DNA of 64,000 nt. Origin: Streptomyces cellulosae (GTDB taxonomy: Bacteria; Actinomycetota; Actinomycetes; Streptomycetales; Streptomycetaceae). Shown one piece after another: positions 16,060-25,194 of the stretch. A program made the translations under genes and the position numbers. The notes under the pieces are model-generated. The model had not been told where the DNA came from. It saw only the letters and a list, made by a program, of their open reading frames with translations, and searched no databases. Numbering within the stretch: the first letter of the stretch is position 1; each line of letters opens with the position of its first letter. The stretch covers positions 124,001 through 188,000 of the forward strand of contig BNBH01000013.1 in the NCBI GenBank assembly GCA_014655195.1. Direction: 5' to 3'.

Positions 16060-17040
16060 GTGAGGATCTTCGGCAAGGGACGTCACCGGCCCTCCGCCTC
16101 CTGGCGGCAGGCCACGGACCGCGCGTTCACGCTCATCGGCGACGGCCGGTACGAGGACGCGGGCGCGCTGCTGACCCGCGCCGCCGATCTGGAGCCCTGG
16201 CTGTCGGAGTCCTGGTTCAACCTGGCGCTGCTGCACAAGTTCCGGCACGACTGGGAGCAGGCGCGCGCGGCCGGACTGCGCGCCGTCGCCCTGCTCGACC
16301 GCGACACCGGCGCCCCGGACTGGTGGAACGTGGGCATCGCCGCGACCGCCCTCCAGGACTGGCCGCTGGCCCGCCGCGCCTGGCAGGCCTACGGGCTCAA
16401 GGTGCCGGGCCCCGCGACCGACTCGGGCGAGCCCCTCGGCATGGACCTGGGCAGCGCGGCCGTACGGCTGTCCCCGGAGGGGGAGGCCGAAGTGGTGTGG
16501 GGGAGGCGGCTGGACCCCGCCCGCATCGAGGTGCTGTCCATCCCCCTGCCGTCCTCCGGGCGCCGCTGGGGCGAGGTCGTCCTGCACGACGGGGTGCCGC
16601 ACGGCGAGCGGAGCACCGCCGCCGGGCACACCTACCCGGTGTTCGACGAGATCGAGTTGTGGGCGCCCTCGCCGGTGCCGACCTGGGTGGTGCTGCTGGA
16701 GGCCGCGTCCGAGGCCGACCGGGACGCGCTGGAACAGCTCGCCTCCGACGCCGGGTTCGCGGCGGAGGACTGGTCGTCGTCGGTGCGGCTGCTGTGCCGG
16801 ATGTGCTCGGAGTCACGGATGCCGTCGGACGAGGGTGACGGGGAGCACCTCGATCCTCACGATCACAGTGAGCCGGGGCATCCCGGGCCGCTGGGGCATC
16901 GGACGGACGGGCAGTTGTGGGTGCCGGAGCGGGAGTGCGGCATCGCTGCCCCGGCTTCTCTGGTTCGGGGGTTGTTGGACGGGTGGGTGGCCGACAGTCC
17001 GGACTCTCGGGACTGGCGGGATCTGGAAGAGGTCTGTTAG
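16060..17040 (+). CDS. TPR-containing conserved actinobacterial protein
   Basis: A 326-residue protein. The first ~110 residues carry two to three TPR-like helix pairs (DGRYEDAGALLTRAADLEP, SWFNLALLHKFRHDWEQA, DWWNVGIAATALQDWPLA). The middle part binds nothing recognisable, and the end has a C-R-M-C pair and a His/Asp-rich stretch (HLDPHDHSEPGHPG) that could bind metal. The start is taken at GTG 16060, giving VRIFGKG; an ATG at 15949 is less likely because its extra residues look non-coding. It lies in the sigR-def interval, as in other Streptomyces. Function unknown. Confidence 0.75.
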   Translation: MRIFGKGRHRPSASWRQATDRAFTLIGDGRYEDAGALLTRAADLEPWLSESWFNLALLHKFRHDWEQARAAGLRAVALLDRDTGAPDWWNVGIAATALQDWPLARRAWQAYGLKVPGPATDSGEPLGMDLGSAAVRLSPEGEAEVVWGRRLDPARIEVLSIPLPSSGRRWGEVVLHDGVPHGERSTAAGHTYPVFDEIELWAPSPVPTWVVLLEAASEADRDALEQLASDAGFAAEDWSSSVRLLCRMCSESRMPSDEGDGEHLDPHDHSEPGHPGPLGHRTDGQLWVPERECGIAAPASLVRGLLDGWVADSPDSRDWRDLEEVC

Positions 17041-17185
17041 CACCCTCGCCGGGTGCGGGTTCGCTGTGGTCGATCGCGCCCATGCGGCGGGGCCGCATAT
17101 CGATACCGTCCCGCGCCCCTCACGGGGCGCTGCCGCTTACCCTTGTCACATCACCTCCGGTTTCTCAGGAAGGCACACGTCGGTC

Positions 17186-17836
17186 ATGGCTCAGCAGGAC
17201 ACCGATCAGCAGCACGCGGGCGTGCTCCCCGTCGACGACGAGGGCTACGTCATCGACACGGAGGACTGCGAGGAGCGCGAGGCGGCGTGGCGGGAGCGCG
17301 GCACCTCGCGCCCGATCACCGTGGTCGGCAACCCGGTGCTCCACAAGGAGTGCAAGGACGTCACGGACTTCGGCGAGGAGCTCCAGCAGCTCGTCGCCGA
17401 CATGTTCGCCAGCCAGCGCACCGCCGAGGGCGTGGGGCTCGCCGCCAACCAGATCGGTGTCGACCTGAAGGTCTTCGTGTACGACTGCCCGGACGACGAG
17501 GGCGTGCGCCACGTCGGCGTGGTCTGCAACCCGAAGCTGGTCGAACTGCCCGCCGAGCGGCGCCGGCTGGACGACAGCAGCGAGGGCTGCCTGTCGGTGC
17601 CCACCGCGTACGCGTCCCTGGCCCGGCCCGACTACGCCGAGGTGACCGGTCAGGACGAGAAGGGCAACCCGATCCGGGTACGCGGAACGGGCTACTTCGC
17701 GCGCTGCCTCCAGCACGAGACGGACCACCTGTACGGCTACCTGTACATCGACCGTCTGTCGAAGCGCGAGCGTAAGGCCGCGCTGAAGCAGATGGCGGAG
17801 AACGAGCCGCGCTACCCCGTGGTCGCCAACGACTGA
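17186..17836 (+). CDS. def: peptide deformylase
   Basis: A 216-residue Fe/Zn hydrolase that removes the formyl group from nascent proteins. The three signature motifs are intact: GVGLAANQIG, EGCLS (metal-binding Cys) and QHETDHLYG (HExxH). It has an acidic N-terminal extension of about 35 residues and a short KRERK-containing tail. ATG 17186 has AGGAAGG upstream. It is followed by a long terminator hairpin. Confidence 0.96.
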   Translation: MAQQDTDQQHAGVLPVDDEGYVIDTEDCEEREAAWRERGTSRPITVVGNPVLHKECKDVTDFGEELQQLVADMFASQRTAEGVGLAANQIGVDLKVFVYDCPDDEGVRHVGVVCNPKLVELPAERRRLDDSSEGCLSVPTAYASLARPDYAEVTGQDEKGNPIRVRGTGYFARCLQHETDHLYGYLYIDRLSKRERKAALKQMAENEPRYPVVAND

Positions 17837-17861
17837 CCGCCTTCAAGGCTTCCTTCACATC

Positions 17862-17916
17862 GCGCACACGGCGCCCGATCCGGCACATCCCGGACGGGCG
17901 CCGTTCGTCTGTGCGC
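17862..17916 (+). terminator. hairpin terminator after def
   Basis: Interrupted long inverted repeat: GCGCACA (17862-17868) with TGTGCGC (17910-17916), and the perfect 10-bp ACGGCGCCCG (17868-17877) with CGGGCGCCGT (17895-17904), plus an inner TCCGG/CCGGA. Confidence 0.75.
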
Positions 17917-17942
17917 ATCCAAAGGTAGTGAAAGAAGCAAAT

Positions 17943-17957
17943 CCGTTCCCAGAACGG
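17943..17957. promoter_or_regulatory. palindrome upstream of the terpene operon
   Basis: CCGTTC-CCA-GAACGG is a perfect inverted repeat about 96 bp before the epi-isozizaene synthase start, a possible operator. No cognate regulator can be named. Confidence 0.45.
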
Positions 17958-18052
17958 TCGGTTGTGGTGCTGAATGGAGGTACGGGGATACGCACGGCGT
18001 ACGCCCGGCTCGGGGGGCGGACGCTCAACTGGCGGCTGAGAGGGGAATGTTC

Positions 18053-19138
18053 GTGCATGCTTTGTCACACGGCTCCACATCGACACCGACCACCATCGCA
18101 GTTCCACCGGCGCTGTCTCTTCCGGTGATCGAGGCGGCGTTTCCCCGGCAACTCCACCCGTATTGGCCGAAGCTCCAGAGGGAGACCCGGGCATGGCTGC
18201 TCGAAAAGCGGCTCATGACCCCGGAGAAGGTGGAGTCATATGCCGACGGCCTGTGCTACACGGACCTCATGGCGGGCTTCTACATAGGCGCGCCCGACGA
18301 GGTCCTCCAGGCGATAGCGGACTACAGCGCCTGGTTCTTCGTCTGGGACGACCGTCACGATCGCGACATCGTGCACGGCCGGCCCGTGGCCTGGCGGCGG
18401 CTGAAGGACCTGCTGCACAGCGCCCTCGACCGCCCCGGTGACCACCTGGGTCACCAGGACCCCGTGGTCGCGGGTCTCGCCGACAGCGTGCGGCGGCTCT
18501 ACGCGTTCCTTCCGGACACCTGGAACGCGCGGTTCGCGCGCCACTTCCACGCCGTGATCGAGGCGTACGACCGGGAGTTCCACAACCGCACCGAAGGCAT
18601 CGTCCCGACCGTCGAGGAATACCTCGAACTGCGCCGCCTCACGTTCGCGCACTGGATCTGGACCGACCTTCTGGAACCAAGCGCGGGATACGAACTCCCG
18701 GACGCGGTGCGGAAGAACCCGGCCTATCGGAAACCGGCGCTGCTCAGCCAGGAATTCGCCGCCTGGTACAACGACCTCTGCTCGCTCCCCAAGGAAATCG
18801 CCGGAAACGAGGTGCACAATCTCGGCATCAGTCTCGTGACCCACGAGGGAATGACCCTCGAAGAGGCGATCGCCGACATGCGGCACCGCGTGGAGGAATG
18901 CATCAGCGAATTCCTGGACGCGGAACAGGAGGCATTACGTTTCGCCGACCGGCTCGACGACGGGACGGTGGGCGGAAAGGAGACGGGCGCCGCCGTGCGC
19001 GTCTGCGTCGCCAACATGCGGAACTGGTTCAGTTCCGTCTACTGGTTCCACCACGAGTCCGGCCGGTACCGGGTCGACAGCTGGGACGACCGGTCCACGC
19101 CCCCGTACGTCAACAACGCAACGGAAGGTGAGAAATGA
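18053..19138 (+). CDS. eizA: epi-isozizaene synthase (class I sesquiterpene cyclase)
   Basis: A 361-residue terpene cyclase converting farnesyl diphosphate to epi-isozizaene, the precursor of albaflavenone. The metal-binding motifs are DDRHD at residues 99-103 and the NSE/DTE-type NDLCSLPKE near 240-248. The C-terminal VYWFHHESGRY and DRSTPPYVNN are typical of this orthologue. GTG 18053 is chosen since it gives the family length of 361; ATG 18047 would add two residues. Codon 295 (18935-18937) is TTA, predicting bldA dependence. The stop overlaps the P450 start codon (ATGA). Confidence 0.95.
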   Translation: MHALSHGSTSTPTTIAVPPALSLPVIEAAFPRQLHPYWPKLQRETRAWLLEKRLMTPEKVESYADGLCYTDLMAGFYIGAPDEVLQAIADYSAWFFVWDDRHDRDIVHGRPVAWRRLKDLLHSALDRPGDHLGHQDPVVAGLADSVRRLYAFLPDTWNARFARHFHAVIEAYDREFHNRTEGIVPTVEEYLELRRLTFAHWIWTDLLEPSAGYELPDAVRKNPAYRKPALLSQEFAAWYNDLCSLPKEIAGNEVHNLGISLVTHEGMTLEEAIADMRHRVEECISEFLDAEQEALRFADRLDDGTVGGKETGAAVRVCVANMRNWFSSVYWFHHESGRYRVDSWDDRSTPPYVNNATEGEK

Positions 19139-20502
19139 CCGTCGAGTCCGTACGCCCGAAGGACGCCAACGCGACGGAGGAGCCGCCAGTGGCCGGCGGC
19201 GCCGTTCCGTTCCTCGGCCACGGCTGGCGCCTGGCGCGCGACCCGCTGGCCTTCCTGTCCCAGCTGCGCGACCACGGCGACGTGGTGCGACTGAAGCTGG
19301 GTCCCAAGACCGTCTACGCCGTCACCACCCCCGCCCTCACCGGAGAGGTGGCGCTCAGCCCGGACTACATCATCGCCGGGCCCCTGTGGGAGTCGCTGGA
19401 GAGCCTGCTCGGCAAGGAGGGCGTGGCCACCGCCAACGGCAAGCTGCACCGGCGTCAGCGGCGCACCATCCAGCCCGCGTTCCGGCTCGACGCGATCCCC
19501 GCCTACGGCCCGATCATGGCCGAGGAGGCGTACGAGCTCGTGGACCGCTGGCGGGCCGCGGACGGGGTCCTGGACATCACGTACGAGTCGTTCCGCGCGG
19601 CCGTGCGGGTCGCCGCCCGCTGCCTGATGCGCGGCGGTTACATGGACGCCCACGCCGACCGCATATGCGCCGACCTCACCACCCTGTTCGCGGGGATGTA
19701 CCAGCGCATGGTGGTGCCGCTCGGACCGCTCTACAAGGTTCCTCTCCCGGCCAATCGGGAATTCAACCGGGCGCTGGCCGATTTGCATGTCCTGGTCGAC
19801 GAGATCGTCGCCGACCGACGGGCAAGCGGTCAAAAGCCGAACGATTTGCTGACGGCTTTGCTGGAGGCGAAGGACGACAATGGCGACCCCATCGGGGAAC
19901 AGGAGATCCACGATCAGGTCATCGCCATCCTGACCCCCGGCGCCGAAACCGTCGGATCCACGATCATGTCGCTGCTCCTGGTTCTCACCGAGCACCCGGA
20001 ACTCGGCGACAAGATCCGCGACGAGGTGAAATCCGTGGTCGGCGACCGCCACGTCGCATTCGACGACGTGCGGAAGCTGACGTACACCGCGAATGTCGTC
20101 ACGGAGACCCTGCGGCTGTATCCGGCCGTATGGATATTGACCCGCCGCGCGGTCGCCGACACGGAACTCGGCGGTTACCGCATTCCGAAGGGCGCGGACC
20201 TCATCTACAGCCCGTACGCGGTCCAGCGCGACCGGCGGTCGTACGAGCGGAACGAGGACTTCGACCCGGACCGCTGGCTCCCCGGGCGGTCCAAGGACGT
20301 GCCGAAGTACGCCATGAGCCCGTTCAGCGTCGGCAACCGCAAGTGCCCCAGCGACCACTTCTCCATGGCGGAGCTCACGCTCATCACCGCCGTGGTCGCC
20401 CACGCCTACGGCTTCGAGCACGCGTCGGAGTCCGACCCCCGGCCCCGCATCGGCATCACGCTGCGGCCCCGCCGGCTGATGCTGCGGGCGCGGCCCCGCT
20501 GA
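19135..20502 (+). CDS. cytochrome P450 CYP170A1-type (albaflavenone synthase)
   Basis: A 455-residue soluble P450 that oxidises epi-isozizaene through albaflavenols to albaflavenone. Visible signatures are the I-helix segment LTPGAETVGS, ETLRLYP (ExxR), and the heme loop FSVGNRKCPSDHFS with the Cys ligand. It also contains DDNGD, an acidic DDxxD-like motif near residue 246; CYP170A1 of S. coelicolor is known to have a second terpene-synthase activity, so the motif may be functional here (inference). It is translationally coupled to eizA and the two form a minimal two-gene operon. Confidence 0.93.
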   Translation: MTVESVRPKDANATEEPPVAGGAVPFLGHGWRLARDPLAFLSQLRDHGDVVRLKLGPKTVYAVTTPALTGEVALSPDYIIAGPLWESLESLLGKEGVATANGKLHRRQRRTIQPAFRLDAIPAYGPIMAEEAYELVDRWRAADGVLDITYESFRAAVRVAARCLMRGGYMDAHADRICADLTTLFAGMYQRMVVPLGPLYKVPLPANREFNRALADLHVLVDEIVADRRASGQKPNDLLTALLEAKDDNGDPIGEQEIHDQVIAILTPGAETVGSTIMSLLLVLTEHPELGDKIRDEVKSVVGDRHVAFDDVRKLTYTANVVTETLRLYPAVWILTRRAVADTELGGYRIPKGADLIYSPYAVQRDRRSYERNEDFDPDRWLPGRSKDVPKYAMSPFSVGNRKCPSDHFSMAELTLITAVVAHAYGFEHASESDPRPRIGITLRPRRLMLRARPR

Positions 20503-20527
20503 CGCCGTCCCGCCGTCCGGCGCGCGG

Positions 20528-21490
20528 TCAGGCGGCCTCCGGGCCCCTGAACGCGCGCCGGTAGGACTGCGGGGTGGTCCCCACCGCGCGCACGAAGTGG
20601 TGGCGCAGCGCGGCCGCGTTGCCGAAGCCCGTGCGGCCGGCGATCGCGTCCACCGTCTCGTCCGTCCGCTCCAGCAGGTGCTGGGCCAGCAGCACCCGCT
20701 GACGCAGGATCCAGCGGTACGGCGTGGTGCCGGTCTCCTGCTGGAAGCGGCGGGCGAAGGTGCGCGGCGACATATGGGCGCGGGCGGCGAGCTGCTCGAC
20801 GGTGACCTCCTCGTCGAGATGCTGCTCCATCCACACCAGCACCCCGGCCACCGAGTCGCCCCCGGGCTCCGGCAGCGGACGCTCGATGTACTGGGCCTGC
20901 CCGCCGTCGCGGTGCGGGGGGACCACCATCCGCCGGGCGATCCGGTTGGCCACCTCCGGGCCCTGCTCCTTGCGCACCAGGTGCAGACAGGCGTCGATCC
21001 CGGCGGCGGTGCCCGCCGAGGTGATCACCGGGTCCTCGTCGACGTAGAGCACGTCGGGCTCGACCGTCAGATGCGGATAGCGGCGGCTCAGCTCCTCCGC
21101 GTGCTTCCAGTGCACCGCCGCGCGCCGCCCCTCCAGCAGCCCGGCGGCGGCCAGCACGAACACCCCCGAGCACACGCTCAGCACCCGCGCGCCCCGGTCC
21201 ACCGCCCGGCGCAGCGCGTCCAGCATCTCCGGCGGGAACTCCCGGGAGGCGTAGGAGGCGCCGGCGGGCACGGTGATCAGGTCGGCCGTCTCCAGCCGCT
21301 CCAGCCCGTGCTCGGTGCCGAGAGTGAAGCCGGTGCTCGCGCGCACCGAGGGCCCCTGCGCCGAGACCGCCGCGAAGTCGTACACCGGCAGCCCGTCGTC
21401 GCTGCGGTCGATGCCGAAGACCTCGCAGACCACGCCGAGTTCGAAGGGATTCACGCCGTCGAGGAGGACGGCCGCCACATTCCGGAGCAT
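20528..21490 (-). CDS. nrdS: AraC-family regulator with DJ-1/PfpI domain (NrdS-like)
   Basis: A 320-residue GlxA/AdpA-type regulator. The N-terminal DJ-1/PfpI domain (residues ~1-170) has the nucleophile-elbow Cys in SVCSGVFVLAAAGLL. Two AraC helix-turn-helices occupy residues ~220-315 (VEQLAARAHMSPRTFARRF and VDAIAGRTGFGNAAALRHHF). It sits downstream of nrdB on the same strand; in S. coelicolor the third gene of nrdABS is an AraC-like regulator called nrdS, so the name is given by position and family. Here a small gene on the opposite strand separates it from nrdB. M20 of the long frame is taken as the start. Confidence 0.75.
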   Translation of the reverse strand: MLRNVAAVLLDGVNPFELGVVCEVFGIDRSDDGLPVYDFAAVSAQGPSVRASTGFTLGTEHGLERLETADLITVPAGASYASREFPPEMLDALRRAVDRGARVLSVCSGVFVLAAAGLLEGRRAAVHWKHAEELSRRYPHLTVEPDVLYVDEDPVITSAGTAAGIDACLHLVRKEQGPEVANRIARRMVVPPHRDGGQAQYIERPLPEPGGDSVAGVLVWMEQHLDEEVTVEQLAARAHMSPRTFARRFQQETGTTPYRWILRQRVLLAQHLLERTDETVDAIAGRTGFGNAAALRHHFVRAVGTTPQSYRRAFRGPEAA

Positions 21491-21583
21491 GCCCCCAGTG
21501 TGCCTCGCTCTTGGCAGTAAATCGAGGGTGTACGGCAGTCCTGCCACTCCCCGTCAGGAGTGTCCGGCGCCACAGTGGTGTCC

Positions 21584-21805
21584 ATGAACACGACGCAGAC
21601 AGAAGCACTGATCGCGATGGTGGCCGTTCTCGGCCTGTTCGTCCTCATGGTCGCGCCCGCCGTGATCGGCATCCTGCGCGACCGCCGCATCGACCGGCAG
21701 ATCCGGGAGGCCACGGCGGTCCCTGACACGGAACCGCCCGACCCCCGGGCCGCGTCCCGTCCGGCGCACGGGACCGCCCCGCGCCGACCCGCACGGGCGG
21801 CGTGA
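21584..21805 (+). CDS. small single-span membrane protein
   Basis: A 73-residue protein with one clear hydrophobic helix (residues ~7-27, LIAMVAVLGLFVLMVAPAVIG), a basic cytoplasmic-side cluster RDRRIDRQIR and a disordered Pro/Arg-rich tail. ATG 21584 is preferred; a GTG at 21560 would overlap its own purine-rich stretch. It lies head-to-head with the nrdS-like gene and tail-to-tail with nrdB. Function unknown; it could also be spurious. Confidence 0.55.
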   Translation: MNTTQTEALIAMVAVLGLFVLMVAPAVIGILRDRRIDRQIREATAVPDTEPPDPRAASRPAHGTAPRRPARAA

Positions 21806-21826
21806 GACGGCCCCGGCGCCCCGGCG

Positions 21827-22840
21827 TCAGAAGTCCTCGTCCAGGTCGACCGTGCCCTCCACGGCGACCTGGTACGCGGACGGACGGCGCTCGAAGAAGT
21901 TGGTCAGCTCCTGCACGCCCTGCAGCTCCATGAAGGAGAACGGGTTCTCCGAGCCGTACACAGGAGCGAAGCCCAGGCGCACCAGACGCTGGTCGGCCAC
22001 GCACTCCAGGTACTGCCGCATCGACGCGGTGTTCATGCCGGGCAGTCCGTCGCCGCACAGGTCACGGGCGAACTGCAGCTCCGCCTCCACGGCCTCGCGC
22101 AGCATGTCGGTGACCTGCCGGCCGAGCTCCTCGTCGAACAGCTCCGGCTCCTCCTTGCGCACGGTGTCCACCACGTCGAAGGCGAAGCTCATGTGCATCG
22201 TCTCGTCGCGGAACACCCAGTTGGTGCCGGTCGCCAGGCCGTGCAGCAGGCCCCGGCTGCGGAACCAGTAGACGTAGGCGAACGCGCCGTAGAAGAACAG
22301 GCCCTCGATGCACGCGGCGAAGCAGATCAGGTTCAGCAGGAAACGGCGGCGGTCGGCCTTCGACTCCAGCCGGTCGATCTTCTCCACCGAGTCCATCCAC
22401 CGGAAGCAGAACTCGGCCTTCTCCCGGATGGACGGGATGTTCTCCACGGCCGCGAAGGCCGCCGCCCGGTCGTCCGGATCGGGCAGATACGTGTCCAGCA
22501 GGGTCAGGTAGAACTGGACGTGCACGGCCTCCTCGAAGAGCTGCCGCGACAGGTACAGCCGCGCCTCGGGCGAGTTGATGTGCTTGTACAGCGTCAGCAC
22601 CAGGTTGTTCGCCACGATCGAGTCGCCGGTGGCGAAGAACGCCACGAGCCGGCCGATCAGATGCTGCTCCTCGGGCGTCAGCTTCGCCAGGTCGGCGACG
22701 TCCGAGTGCAGGTCCACCTCCTCGACGTGCCAGGTGTTCTTGATCGCGTCCCGGTAGCGCTCGTAGAAGTCCGGGTAGCGCATGGGGCGCAGGGTGAGCT
22801 CGAAGCCGGGGTCGAGCAGGTTCTTGGTCGTGCTGGTCAC
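21827..22840 (-). CDS. nrdB: class Ia ribonucleotide reductase, beta (radical) subunit
   Basis: A 337-residue ferritin-fold protein carrying the di-iron/tyrosyl-radical cofactor. Iron-ligand helices are visible: the FEEAVHVQFY segment aligns its E, H and Y with the Glu, His and radical Tyr of E. coli NrdB, and RDETMHMSFAFD supplies the late Glu/His pair. The acidic C-terminus VDLDEDF is the tail that docks on NrdA. GTG 22840 overlaps the nrdA stop codon (GTGA), so the subunits are translationally coupled. Confidence 0.94.
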   Translation of the reverse strand: MTSTTKNLLDPGFELTLRPMRYPDFYERYRDAIKNTWHVEEVDLHSDVADLAKLTPEEQHLIGRLVAFFATGDSIVANNLVLTLYKHINSPEARLYLSRQLFEEAVHVQFYLTLLDTYLPDPDDRAAAFAAVENIPSIREKAEFCFRWMDSVEKIDRLESKADRRRFLLNLICFAACIEGLFFYGAFAYVYWFRSRGLLHGLATGTNWVFRDETMHMSFAFDVVDTVRKEEPELFDEELGRQVTDMLREAVEAELQFARDLCGDGLPGMNTASMRQYLECVADQRLVRLGFAPVYGSENPFSFMELQGVQELTNFFERRPSAYQVAVEGTVDLDEDF

Positions 22841-25194
22841 TGGCAGGCCTCGCAGGATTCGGGGTTCTCGAGGGAGCAGGCGACGGCCTCGGGGTCGGCC
22901 GGCTGCTGGGCGGGGACGGCGGCGCGGGCCGCGCGGGCGATCCGGGTCGCCGGGCGGGAGCGCAGGTAGTAGGTGGTCTTCAGCCCTTGCTTCCAGGCGT
23001 AGGCGTACATCGAGGAGAGCTTCCCGATGGTCGGCGTCTCCAGGAACAGGTTGAGCGACTGCGCCTGGTCCAGGAACGGGGTGCGGGCGGCGGCCATGTC
23101 GATCAGTCCGCGCTGCGGGATCTCCCACGCCGTGCGGTACAGCCGCCGTACGTCCTCGGGGATCCACGCGACGTCCTGCACCGAACCGTTGGCCTCGCGC
23201 AGCGCCTCCCGGGTGCGCGTGTCCCATACGCCGAGCCGCTTGAGGTCCTCCACCAGGTACGAGTTGACCTGGAGGAACTCCCCGGACAGCGTCTCGCGCT
23301 TGAACAGGTTGGACACCTGCGGCTCGATGCACTCGTACACGCCCGCGATGGACGCGATGGTCGCCGTGGGCGCGATCGCCAGCAGCAGCGCGTTGCGCAG
23401 GCCCGTCGCGGCGATCCGGGTCCGCAGCGCCTCCCAGCGCTCCGGCCAGGCGAGCTCGACGCCGTAGTGGTCGGGGTGCAGCACGCCCCGCGCGGTACGG
23501 GTCTTCTCCCAGGCGGGCAGCGGGCCGTGCCGCTCGGCCAGTCCCGCGGACGTCTCGTACGCGGCGAGCATGATCCGCTCGGCGATCCGGGTGGACAGCG
23601 CCTTCGCCTCGGGGGAGTCGAACGGCAGCCGCAGCCGGAAGAACACGTCCTGCAGCCCCATCACGCCCAGACCCACGGGGCGCCAGCGGCTGTTGGACCG
23701 GGACGCCTCCCCGGTCGGGTAGAAGTTGATGTCGACCACCCGGTCCAGGAACGTCACGGCGGTGCGGACCGCCGCGTCCAGGCGCTCCCAGTCCATGCCG
23801 TCCTCGCCGGCGAACGCCGCGAGGTTGACCGAGCCGAGGTTGCAGACCGCCGTCTCCCCGTCGTCGGTGACCTCCAGGATCTCCGTGCACAGGTTGGACG
23901 AGTGGACGACGTGGCCCGGCTCGGCGGTCTGGTTGGCGGTGCGGTTGGCGGTGTCCTTGAAGGTCATCCAGCCGTTGCCGGTCTGCGCGAGGGTGCGCAT
24001 CATCCGGCCGTACAGCTCGCGCGCCGGGAGCGTCCTGCGGGCCAGGCCCTTGGCCTCGGCGGCCCGGTAGGCCGTGTCGAACTCCTCGCCCCACAGGTCG
24101 ACCAGTTCGGGCACGTCCACCGGGGAGAACAGCGACCACTGCGCGTCGTCGGCGACCCGGCGCATGAACTCGTCCGGCACCCAGTGCGCCAGATTCAGGT
24201 TGTGCGTACGGCGGGCGTCCTCACCGGTGTTGTCGCGCAGTTCGAGGAACTCCTCGATGTCCGCGTGCCACGTCTCCAGGTAGACCGCGGCGGCGCCCTT
24301 GCGGCGGCCTCCCTGGTTCACCGCGGCGACCGAGGCGTCCAGCGTTTTCAGGAACGGCACGATGCCGTTGGAGTGCCCGTTGGTGCCGCGGATCAGCGAA
24401 CCCCGGGCGCGGACGCGGGAGAAGGACAGGCCGATGCCGCCGGCGTGCTTCGACAGGCGGGCGACCTGGTGGTAGCGCTCGTAGAGGGAGTCCAGCTCGT
24501 CCTGGGGGGAGTCCAGGAGGTAACAGGACGACATCTGCGGGTGGCGGGTGCCGGAGTTGAACAGCGTGGGGGAGGAGGGCAGATAGTCGAGCCGGCTCAT
24601 CAGCCCGTACAGCGCGGCGACCTCCTCCAGCGCCCGCTCGCTCTCGTCCTCGGCGAGCCCGCACGCGACCCGCAGCAGGAAGTGCTGGGGCGTCTCCACG
24701 ACCTTGCGGGTCACCGGGTGGCGCAGCAGGTAGCGGCTGTGCAGGGTGCGCAGCCCGAAGTAGCCGAAGCGGTCGTCGGCGTCCGTGTCGATCAGCGCGT
24801 CCAGACGGTCCGCGTGCAGCCGGACGAACGCGGCGGTCCGGTCGCCGATCAGGCCCTCCCGGTGCCCGGCGGCCACCGAGCCGGTGAACGAGGTGACGCC
24901 CTGCGAGGCGGCCTCGGCGCGGATGCCGAGCGTCAGCAGCCGGGCGGCGAGCCGGGAGTAGGCAGGGTCCTCGGAGATCAGCCCGGCCGCCGCCTCGGTG
25001 GCCAGGTCCCGCAGCTCCGCCTCGTCGGCGGCGGCGGACCGGCCGCGCAGCGCGGCCGCGGCCACCCGGCCGGGGTCGGCGTCGGGCAGGTCGGCGGTCA
25101 GCTGGGTCAGGGTCCGCAGCAGCGCGGCCCCGGGGCCGTCGCTCTCCTCGGTCACGCGGGTCGCTGAAGCCGGATCGGCTGGCGCGATGGTCAC
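22837..25194 (-). CDS. nrdA: class Ia ribonucleotide reductase, alpha (catalytic) subunit
   Basis: A 785-residue subunit that reduces ribonucleoside diphosphates to deoxy forms under aerobic conditions. Motifs include QMSSCYLL (redox Cys), HAGGIGLSFSRVR, HSSNLCTEIL (thiyl-radical Cys with its Asn and Glu), and a C-terminal SCEACQ providing the CxxC shuttle pair. The start is set at GTG 25194 because GAGGGAGAG lies at proper spacing; the longer frame would enter the riboswitch expression platform. A cobalamin riboswitch and two NrdR-type boxes lie upstream. This fits the known control in which B12 (needed by the alternative class II enzyme) shuts off the class I operon. Confidence 0.94.
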   Translation of the reverse strand: MTIAPADPASATRVTEESDGPGAALLRTLTQLTADLPDADPGRVAAAALRGRSAAADEAELRDLATEAAAGLISEDPAYSRLAARLLTLGIRAEAASQGVTSFTGSVAAGHREGLIGDRTAAFVRLHADRLDALIDTDADDRFGYFGLRTLHSRYLLRHPVTRKVVETPQHFLLRVACGLAEDESERALEEVAALYGLMSRLDYLPSSPTLFNSGTRHPQMSSCYLLDSPQDELDSLYERYHQVARLSKHAGGIGLSFSRVRARGSLIRGTNGHSNGIVPFLKTLDASVAAVNQGGRRKGAAAVYLETWHADIEEFLELRDNTGEDARRTHNLNLAHWVPDEFMRRVADDAQWSLFSPVDVPELVDLWGEEFDTAYRAAEAKGLARRTLPARELYGRMMRTLAQTGNGWMTFKDTANRTANQTAEPGHVVHSSNLCTEILEVTDDGETAVCNLGSVNLAAFAGEDGMDWERLDAAVRTAVTFLDRVVDINFYPTGEASRSNSRWRPVGLGVMGLQDVFFRLRLPFDSPEAKALSTRIAERIMLAAYETSAGLAERHGPLPAWEKTRTARGVLHPDHYGVELAWPERWEALRTRIAATGLRNALLLAIAPTATIASIAGVYECIEPQVSNLFKRETLSGEFLQVNSYLVEDLKRLGVWDTRTREALREANGSVQDVAWIPEDVRRLYRTAWEIPQRGLIDMAAARTPFLDQAQSLNLFLETPTIGKLSSMYAYAWKQGLKTTYYLRSRPATRIARAARAAVPAQQPADPEAVACSLENPESCEACQ

